Notes under the pieces: generated by a model
Database searches by the model: none
What the model was told of the DNA's origin: nothing
Seen by the model: only the letters and a program-made list of their open reading frames with translations
Assembly: GCA_002306315.1 (NCBI GenBank)
Contig: DBRK01000008.1
Span: forward strand, 1-12,313
Direction of reading: 5' to 3'
DNA from: Patescibacteria group bacterium UBA1370
Lineage (GTDB): Bacteria > Patescibacteriota > Microgenomatia > UBA1400 > PJMF01
DNA length: 12,313 bases
Translations under genes and position numbers: made by a program
Part shown: piece after piece, positions 7,755-12,313 of the stretch
Layout: each line of letters starts with the position of its first letter
How positions within the stretch are numbered: position 1 is the first letter of the stretch

Positions 7755-7761
7755 ACCTCCT
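7755..7761 (-). promoter_or_regulatory. Strong Shine-Dalgarno site of pilT
   Basis: A perfect AGGAGGT on the minus strand lies 8 nt before the pilT ATG and overlaps the pilB TAG (7760-7762). It is the strongest SD site in the pilus genes and indicates that pilT is translated efficiently and possibly coupled to pilB. Confidence 0.85.
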
Positions 7762-9703
7762 AGATTTGGGCTACCCGCAGCACTTCTTCTATGGTTGTAA
7801 TGCCTTCGAGCACCTTGAGATAGCCGTCCTGCTTCATCAGCAGCATGCCGTTTTTGATGGCTAAATCCTCCAAATCCGTTGCCGGCTTACGGGCTAAAAT
7901 CAGTTTACCAATTTCCTCATTGATTTTCATTACTTCAAAAATACCAATCCGGCCTTTGTACTCAGGCTCAGTCTGCGGCCGGTCTTGTTTTGCCCGGAAA
8001 ATGGTTATATCAGCCTCGGTTTTGCCATGCTGCTTGAGCCAGTTGTCAAAATGAACACCCAAGACCTGCTTGATATCCGCTAAAACCTCAGGTTCCGGCT
8101 TGTACTCTTCCTTGTATTGCTCATTAATCCGCCGCACCACCCGCTGAGCCATAACACAAGTCATTGAGGAAGCCAGCAAGAATGGCTCAGCGCCCATATC
8201 CAGCAACCGCGGCAAAGCGCCGGCTGCCGAAGAGGTGTGTAGGGTAGAGAAGACCAAGTGACCTGTTAGGGATGCCTGAATCGCCAGATCCGAAGTCTCG
8301 CTGTCACGGATTTCACCGACCATGATGATATTTGGGTCCTGACGCAGGAAAGACCGCAATCCTGAGGCAAAGGTCAGACCAGCCTGGGGATTGATCTGAA
8401 CCTGGTTAACTCCTTTCATCTGATACTCAACCGGATCTTCTAGGGTAATGATGTTGACTTTGGGAGTGTTGATTTTGTCCAAAATCGAATACAGCGTCGT
8501 TGTTTTACCGGAACCAGTCGGACCGGTAACCAAGATGATGCCGTGCGGCACCTTGATTGAGTCCTCAACATCCCGAAGTGCCAAGCCGCGTAACCCCAAG
8601 TCGGGCAGGGAAGGGACCGAAGCATTTTTCTTAAGCAACCGCATCACCACCTTCTCGCCATGGATGGTGGGCAGGGTTGAAATACGCAGATCCACCTCTT
8701 CGTCGCCGGAAACAAAGGTAAACCGGCCGTCCTGGGGGATGCGTTTTTCATCAATTTTCAAACCGGAAAGGATTTTCACCCTGGAAACCACTGCCTCATG
8801 TACTGACGAGGGTAAGATTAATTTTTCCTGCAAAATGCCGTCAATCCGGTAGCGGACGCGGGTGCGGCCTTCCTGGGGTTCGATGTGAACATCAGAGGCC
8901 CGGGCTTTCATGGCAAAAGTTACAACTGTTTGGACGATTTTAGTGATCGGCGCCTGGCGAATGGTTTCACCAGCCAGAGCAGAAAGGTCCTGACGCTGCA
9001 TTTCCGCCTCGGCAACCTGGGTGGTTTGTTCCAGGGCTTCGGTGACTTCACTCGAAAGGCTTTGCGAATAGTTCTCAGCGATCGACCGTTCCAGTTCGGA
9101 AGGCATGGCGTAGCGTGTGATCAGCTTGAGACCGCTTTTGCGTTCGGCAAAGTCGATTGCTTGCAGATCCAGCGGATCCTTCATGGCCACCGTCAGGGTA
9201 CCTTCCTGTTTGTTGTAGGAAATCGGCAAAATTTGGTAGTTGTTAGCCACCACTTCAGGCAATTGAGTCAGAGCCTGCGGGTCGCTACCGGTCTCGGCAA
9301 TTTTCACAAAGGGAATATTGTGCAAGGCAGCTTTGGCCTGGGTGAGCAGCAGTTCAGAAACCAGGTTCTTTTCCTCAAGCAAAGCCTCAATGGTTTTGCC
9401 GGAACTGATTCGTTCCACCTCCAGCTGTTCGGCCTGCTCGGTACTCAGGGCTTTCATTTCTTTGAGAACATCAAGCAATGAACGCTGAGTGTTGGTGCCG
9501 AAACCATCAGCGCTGGGCGGAGCGGGCGACGCAGGGGTAGTGGCGGCTGCTGCAGGCGGAGTTGGGGTTGGGGCAGGCGGGACAGGCGGGGGTGTTGGGA
9601 CTGCACCAGTTGTCGGCACTCTATTCATCACCTCACCACTGCCGGCTGAGACCGGTTGGTTCTGAGGAATCACTGGCGGCTGCGGTTGGCCTTGGGCAGG
9701 CAT
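7760..9703 (-). CDS. pilB: Type IV pilus extension ATPase
   Basis: PilB (GspE family) is the hexameric ATPase that drives pilin polymerisation. I chose the ATG at 9703, giving 647 residues. An in-frame ATG at 9802 would add 33 low-complexity residues and overlap the divergent promoter. Residues about 4-62 form a Pro/Ala/Thr-rich linker. An MshEN/T2SSE-N domain follows (about 70-215), then the motor: RASDVHIEPQ (268-277), Walker A GPTGSGKTT (394-402), Walker B NIIMVGEIRD (458-467) and the His box HLVFSTLHT (482-490). The tetracysteine zinc motif seen in many PilB/GspE proteins after RVVRR is absent; this region reads RRINEQYKEEY, and the single cysteine is in MTCVMAQ. It is the first gene of the pilB-pilT-pilC-pilin unit. 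Confidence 0.96.
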   Translation of the reverse strand: MPAQGQPQPPVIPQNQPVSAGSGEVMNRVPTTGAVPTPPPVPPAPTPTPPAAAATTPASPAPPSADGFGTNTQRSLLDVLKEMKALSTEQAEQLEVERISSGKTIEALLEEKNLVSELLLTQAKAALHNIPFVKIAETGSDPQALTQLPEVVANNYQILPISYNKQEGTLTVAMKDPLDLQAIDFAERKSGLKLITRYAMPSELERSIAENYSQSLSSEVTEALEQTTQVAEAEMQRQDLSALAGETIRQAPITKIVQTVVTFAMKARASDVHIEPQEGRTRVRYRIDGILQEKLILPSSVHEAVVSRVKILSGLKIDEKRIPQDGRFTFVSGDEEVDLRISTLPTIHGEKVVMRLLKKNASVPSLPDLGLRGLALRDVEDSIKVPHGIILVTGPTGSGKTTTLYSILDKINTPKVNIITLEDPVEYQMKGVNQVQINPQAGLTFASGLRSFLRQDPNIIMVGEIRDSETSDLAIQASLTGHLVFSTLHTSSAAGALPRLLDMGAEPFLLASSMTCVMAQRVVRRINEQYKEEYKPEPEVLADIKQVLGVHFDNWLKQHGKTEADITIFRAKQDRPQTEPEYKGRIGIFEVMKINEEIGKLILARKPATDLEDLAIKNGMLLMKQDGYLKVLEGITTIEEVLRVAQI

Positions 9704-9715
9704 AATTCTCTTATT

Positions 9716-9744
9716 ACTATAGAACAAAACCGCCAAGCTTGAAA
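9716..9744 (-). promoter_or_regulatory. Possible promoter of the pilB operon
   Basis: On the minus strand TATAGT (9716-9721) matches five of six -10 bases. The -35 hexamer 17 bp upstream (TTTCAA, 9739-9744) is poor, with 3 of 6 matches. It would start RNA about 6 nt before the pilB ATG, leaving almost no leader, although an AGAG tract precedes the ATG. It is a weak call and another promoter further upstream is possible. Confidence 0.35.
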
Positions 9745-9783
9745 GTTCGGTTTGGGTTGCTGAACAAGCTGGCCGCCTTCCGC

Positions 9784-9812
9784 CTGCCATCAACCTGCAC
9801 ATCAGCTATAAT
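9784..9812 (+). promoter_or_regulatory. Promoter of the delta-prime-like gene, probably leaderless
   Basis: A perfect TATAAT (9807-9812) follows CTGCCA (9784-9789, 4 of 6 -35 bases) with an ideal 17-bp spacer. The first base of the ATG (9822) is only 10 nt after the -10 element, so transcription should begin at or within about 3 nt of the start codon. No SD site is present and the upstream frame has no ATG, GTG or TTG back to a TAG at 9720. Confidence 0.7.
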
Positions 9813-9821
9813 GCGCCTACA

Positions 9822-10520
9822 ATGGCCAGTTACTGCACTTCTGTATTGCTTAAGCTTGCAAATCACGACGACCACTTGGCTCGTGCTAACGACTGGGTGG
9901 CAAAAGATAGCGATGAGAGCAAAGCGGGGACACTCAATCCCGGGCAAGTTAGTTTTTACAACCAAACCGGCGAGACATTTAAGATTGCCGCAATCCGCAC
10001 CGTTCTCAATGACTTGGCTTATGCCGGTTTTCGGGGCCAGAAACGCTGGTGCGTGCTCCTGCATTTTGACAAAGCCACCATTCCGGCTCAAAACGCTATC
10101 TTGAAGCTTCTAGAGGAGCCGCCAGCCGACACGCAAATCGTCCTCACCGTCAGCCAAACGGAAAAACTCCTGCCAACTGTGGTGTCACGCTGCGTGGTGA
10201 CTCACTTTGACGAGCTAAATCAGGTTCAAGCCTCGGACACTAACAGTACTGCCGATGCAGAAATGGTGCTGCAGCAGCTGCAAGCCGGCAGCTACACAAC
10301 TGCCATTGATTTGGCCAATCAATTCAAAGATCGAGCCGCGGCGGCGGAGCTATTACAGGCGCTAGCCACCCATTTGAGCCAGCGCGCAGGGGCGGGGGAG
10401 CACCACCGCGCCGCCGCGGCCACTGAGACCCTCATTGCCCTAAAAAATTTGGACCAAAATCTTAATCCAACCTTGGTGCTGGAGCACTGTTTTTTCAAAC
10501 TGATTTCACTGTCAAAATAG
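9822..10520 (+). CDS. DNA polymerase III delta-prime-like protein (short form)
   Basis: This 232-residue protein matches the clamp-loader AAA+ core. KRWCVLLHFDKATIPAQ (74-90) corresponds to the Walker B/sensor region, NAILKLLEEPP (91-101) is the highly conserved delta-prime/DnaX motif, and VVSRC (120-124) is the SRC arginine-finger motif. It has no P-loop, so it should not hydrolyse ATP but could supply the arginine finger in the clamp-loader ring. It is shorter than typical HolB proteins (about 300 or more) and lacks the usual N-terminal AAA+ portion and zinc module. Short forms of this type are, to my knowledge, common in CPR genomes. The ATG at 9822 is the first usual start in frame. It is divergent from pilB. 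No clear terminator follows. Confidence 0.82.
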   Translation: MASYCTSVLLKLANHDDHLARANDWVAKDSDESKAGTLNPGQVSFYNQTGETFKIAAIRTVLNDLAYAGFRGQKRWCVLLHFDKATIPAQNAILKLLEEPPADTQIVLTVSQTEKLLPTVVSRCVVTHFDELNQVQASDTNSTADAEMVLQQLQAGSYTTAIDLANQFKDRAAAAELLQALATHLSQRAGAGEHHRAAAATETLIALKNLDQNLNPTLVLEHCFFKLISLSK

Positions 10521-10535
10521 GCGTTATTGTTTCGC

Positions 10536-10602
10536 TATCATTCTTTTATTATCATAAGCTATCATATTGTGATTTAATGTTAATTATGATATAATAATGA
10601 TA
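10536..10602 (+). repeat. Five TATCAT/ATGATA hexamers around a promoter
   Basis: TATCAT occurs at 10536-10541, 10550-10555 and 10560-10565. Its complement ATGATA occurs at 10586-10591 and 10597-10602. Two of the direct copies extend to GCTATCAT (10534-10541 and 10558-10565). The copies flank and overlap the -35 and -10 elements at 10567-10595, a layout expected for a transcription-factor operator. Base composition raises the chance of random AT-rich matches, so function is uncertain. Confidence 0.5.
10567..10595 (+). promoter_or_regulatory. Strong extended -10 promoter (P1) upstream of gyrB
   Basis: TTGTGA (10567-10572, 4 of 6) and a perfect TATAAT (10590-10595) are separated by 17 bp, with an extended TG at 10587-10588. 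RNA would start near 10602, about 280 nt before gyrB. It could drive a long gyrB leader or an independent small transcript. Confidence 0.6.
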
Positions 10603-10644
10603 CATTTAAGCTTGATAAATCAATCATTTTTTATACAAGCGAGC

Positions 10645-10675
10645 TTTTAGCAGAGTAATTATCAGTCTGCTAAAA
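10645..10675 (+). other. Perfect hairpin in the gyrB leader
   Basis: TTTTAGCAGA (10645-10654) pairs exactly with TCTGCTAAAA (10666-10675) around an 11-nt loop. No T-run follows on either strand, so it is not a standard terminator. A GGAGGT SD begins at 10677, one nt after the stem, suggesting the hairpin could influence ribosome access or RNA stability. Confidence 0.6.
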
Positions 10676-10687
10676 TGGAGGTTGCAG

Positions 10688-10792
10688 TTGAATTGCCGCT
10701 TGTCTGCCAACAAAAAGGACAGTGCCAGAGGTGAGAACCACAGCGAACCGCAAACTAAGCATAGAAAACAGGGTCAAAGTATAGTAGTATAG
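10688..10792 (+). CDS. Candidate 34-codon leader ORF with TTG start
   Basis: A TTG at 10688 lies 5 nt after a full GGAGGT (10677-10682) and opens 34 codons ending at TAG (10790-10792). The predicted peptide is polar and basic (KKDSARGEN, HRKQGQ) with one Cys, and resembles no family I know. The SD is better than that of any nearby gene, but TTG starts are uncommon and the ORF is short enough to occur by chance. If real, it could be a gyrB leader peptide. Confidence 0.25.
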   Translation: MNCRLSANKKDSARGENHSEPQTKHRKQGQSIVV

Positions 10793-10811
10793 AGAAGTTG
10801 TGCCGCTTCTA

Positions 10812-10840
10812 TGGGCAAATACAACGGGCTGTGATATAAC
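10812..10840 (+). promoter_or_regulatory. Probable gyrB-proximal promoter (P2)
   Basis: TGGGCA (10812-10817, 4 of 6) and TATAAC (10835-10840, 5 of 6) are spaced by 17 bp, with an extended TG at 10832-10833. The start would be near 10847, giving a 5' leader of about 37 nt. No SD site is seen before the gyrB ATG. Confidence 0.55.
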
Positions 10841-10883
10841 AGTTTTTTCAAGAGCAATCCAAGAAAATATGTATTAGATTGAT

Positions 10884-12313
10884 ATGTCTATGTCTAAGAA
10901 AACCAACAACGAAGCCAACAACTACCGCGCATCGGAAATAAAGGTTCTGGAAGGCCTTGAACCGGTCCGAAAACGCCCCGGTATGTACATCGGCTCCACT
11001 GATGCCCGCGGTTTGCATCACCTGGCCAAAGAAATTCTCGACAACGCTGTTGACGAAGCCATTGCCGGTTACGGCAAGAGCATTCAACTCATCCGCGCCC
11101 CGCTTAATCCCGTTCAGCAATCTCTGCTGGAAGAACTCAAAGTCCCAGCCGGCGATGAATCCATCACCGTAGTTGACCACGGCCGCGGTATTCCGGTGGA
11201 CATGCACGAGAGCGGGGTTTCGGCGCTGCAAGTAGTGCTGACCAAACTCCACGCCGGCGGAAAGTTTGAGGAAACCGCCTATCAGGCTTCCGGCGGTTTG
11301 CACGGTGTTGGCTCTTCGGCTGTCAACGCGCTTTCCTGCATCTTGCAAGTGGTAGTCAAACGCGACAACAAATACTATTACCAATGGTACAGCCGCGGCG
11401 TCCCACAACAGGATGTCACTATCATCTCTGCAGCTGAGCTGAAGAAAATCTTTCCCAACAAATCAGCCAAACTGATAGGCGCGGAGACGGGCACGCTGCT
11501 CTGTTTTGTTCCGGATCCGGAAATTTTCCCGGCCACTAAGTTCAGCCATAAGACCTTGGTAAATGTCATTAAGGATCGTGCTTACTTAATGGCTGGCATC
11601 TACTTTGAACTTGATGACCAAGTCGAAGGCCAGCTGCAACATTATTACTTCGAAAGCGGTATCCGCTCGCTGGTTGAACACATCAACATGACCCGCAAGC
11701 CGCTGCACGGCGTTTTCTACACCGAAGGCGATTGGACTGATGAAACGACCGGTAAACATATCGCTGTTGAGGTAGCGCTCCAGTACAACGACTCCTTTAA
11801 GGAGCGGTTGGACGCCTATGTCAACGTTATCAACACCCCCGACGGCGGCACCCACGTCAACGGCTTCCGGATGGCGCTGGGGCGGGTGTTGCGCGAGTAC
11901 GCTGAGAAAAATCAACTCATCAAGGAGAAGGAAAACTTCAACACTGAGGATATTAAGGAAGGCTTGGCAGCGGTGGTGTTTGTAAAAATGCCTTCCAACG
12001 ACCTGCAGTTTGAGTCGCAGACCAAGACCAAGCTCAACAACTCCGAAGCCCAATCCGCCGTTTATTCCATTTTCAAAGACGGCTTTACAACTTACCTAGA
12101 GGAGCATCCGCAGGCGGGGCGGGCGATTATCGACAAGATTATGCTTTCCGCCCGCGCCCGCATGGCCGCCCGCGCCGCCAAGGATGCGGTGGTGCGCAAG
12201 GGCGTGTTTGAGGGCAGCTCTCTGCCCGGGAAACTCGCTGACTGCCAGAGCCGCAACCCGGCGGAATCGGAAATCTACATTGTTGAGGGTGATTCTGCCG
12301 GCGGCAGCGCCAA
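10884..12313 (+). CDS. gyrB: DNA topoisomerase II subunit B, GyrB-type (3' partial)
   Basis: GyrB with GyrA introduces negative supercoils using ATP. The 476 complete codons cover the GHKL ATPase and transducer domains up to the start of TOPRIM. Visible motifs are RKRPGMYIG (29-37), the Bergerat box EILDNAVDEA with Asn54 (50-59), DHGRGIP (98-104), AGGKF (124-128), GGLHGVGSS (137-145), QTKTKLNNSE in the transducer, and EGDSAGGSA with the TOPRIM Glu468 at the window edge. The ATG at 10884 and an ATG two codons on (10890) are both possible starts; a TAG at 10875 bounds the frame. About 17 extra residues lie between the Asn box and DHGRG compared with E. coli GyrB. ParE cannot be excluded without the C-terminus and the partner gene. 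Confidence 0.93.
   Translation, partial: MSMSKKTNNEANNYRASEIKVLEGLEPVRKRPGMYIGSTDARGLHHLAKEILDNAVDEAIAGYGKSIQLIRAPLNPVQQSLLEELKVPAGDESITVVDHGRGIPVDMHESGVSALQVVLTKLHAGGKFEETAYQASGGLHGVGSSAVNALSCILQVVVKRDNKYYYQWYSRGVPQQDVTIISAAELKKIFPNKSAKLIGAETGTLLCFVPDPEIFPATKFSHKTLVNVIKDRAYLMAGIYFELDDQVEGQLQHYYFESGIRSLVEHINMTRKPLHGVFYTEGDWTDETTGKHIAVEVALQYNDSFKERLDAYVNVINTPDGGTHVNGFRMALGRVLREYAEKNQLIKEKENFNTEDIKEGLAAVVFVKMPSNDLQFESQTKTKLNNSEAQSAVYSIFKDGFTTYLEEHPQAGRAIIDKIMLSARARMAARAAKDAVVRKGVFEGSSLPGKLADCQSRNPAESEIYIVEGDSAGGSA

Larger units (their letters stand above)
10521..10883 (+). other. 363-bp gene-free region before gyrB with layered regulatory signals
   Basis: No conserved protein or recognisable tRNA, rRNA, tmRNA or RNase P RNA lies here. 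The first 120 bp are strongly AT-rich and contain the hexamer cluster and an extended -10 promoter. The middle has a perfect hairpin followed by an SD and a short ORF. The right end has a second promoter close to gyrB. It most likely serves as the gyrB regulatory region and leader, or contains a separate small RNA. Consensus DnaA boxes were not seen. Confidence 0.6.

Noticed and set aside
8885..9481. A 198-codon open frame on the plus strand opposite pilB
   Set aside because: It is fully antisense to a well-conserved ATPase, its product shows no recognisable motif, and it lacks an SD site. It is a shadow of the pilB codon pattern.
9704..9802. Extension of pilB to the upstream ATG at 9802
   Set aside because: The extra 33 residues have no PilB-like sequence and would overlap the divergent delta-prime promoter; the ATG at 9703 gives a normal-length protein.
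10534..10602. CRISPR-like or iteron origin repeat array
   Set aside because: The repeat units are only 6-8 bp, irregularly spaced and in both orientations. No cas or rep gene and no consensus DnaA boxes are present.
10677..10702. A possible tRNA T-arm (GCA-GTTGAAT-TGC)
   Set aside because: The stem has only three pairs and no acceptor, D or anticodon arms fit at the proper distances.
10711..10745. A GGACAGTGCCAGAGG stretch reminiscent of an RNase P RNA conserved core
   Set aside because: None of the other expected RNase P core segments occur nearby and the region is too short, so the likeness is accidental.
10848..12053. Long minus-strand open frames opposite gyrB (186 and 155 codons)
   Set aside because: They lie antisense to conserved GHKL and transducer motifs and encode no recognisable domain; they are codon-bias shadows.
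1..12313. Alternative genetic code with TGA read as Gly or Trp
   Set aside because: PilB, PilT, PilC, PilD and the GyrB fragment all read through at full length with no internal TGA at conserved Gly or Trp positions.

Overview
The window looks like a chromosomal segment of a bacterium with a type IV pilus (T4P) system, most likely a member of the Candidate Phyla Radiation (Patescibacteria). That placement is inferred. It rests on the compact PilB-PilT-PilC-pilin-PilD layout, several small class III-type pilins with cysteine-bearing C-termini, a very short DNA polymerase III delta-prime-like protein without a P-loop, and the mix of genes with and without Shine-Dalgarno (SD) sites. Stops are TAA (8) or TAG (5) in the 13 confident genes whose ends are visible; none is TGA. 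No conserved gene is interrupted by TGA, so the standard bacterial code fits.

Layout, left to right. At 1-628 (+) the end of an unidentified gene overlaps a PilW/PulJ-like minor prepilin gene. At 625-2574 (-) four more prepilin-like genes are packed 2-8 bp apart and meet the plus-strand prepilin tail to tail at a shared TTAA. At 2633-3604 (-) lies a membrane-anchored, cysteine-rich protein with a PKD-like C-terminal domain, and at 3709-4527 (-) the prepilin peptidase PilD. An intrinsic terminator at 4567-4599 separates these from an upstream minus-strand unit: pilB (7760-9703), pilT (6682-7746), pilC (5434-6636) and a larger pilin (4618-5301), transcribed in that order.

At about 9.7-9.8 kb the transcription direction diverges. 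A delta-prime-like gene (9822-10520, +) has a good sigma70-type promoter placed so close to its ATG that the mRNA is probably leaderless. A 363-bp gene-free region (10521-10883) follows. It is AT-rich at its left end and holds five copies of a TATCAT/ATGATA hexamer, an extended -10 promoter, a perfect 10-bp hairpin, an SD-led 34-codon candidate ORF and a second promoter. It precedes a GyrB-type topoisomerase subunit that runs off the right edge.

Functionally, nearly everything from 1 to 9.7 kb belongs to one machine. PilD cleaves and methylates the prepilins, PilC is the membrane platform, PilB powers extension, PilT powers retraction, and the pilins build the filament and its tip. No PilM, PilN, PilO, PilP or secretin PilQ gene is present in the window. 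The right-hand 2.5 kb is DNA replication and topology housekeeping.
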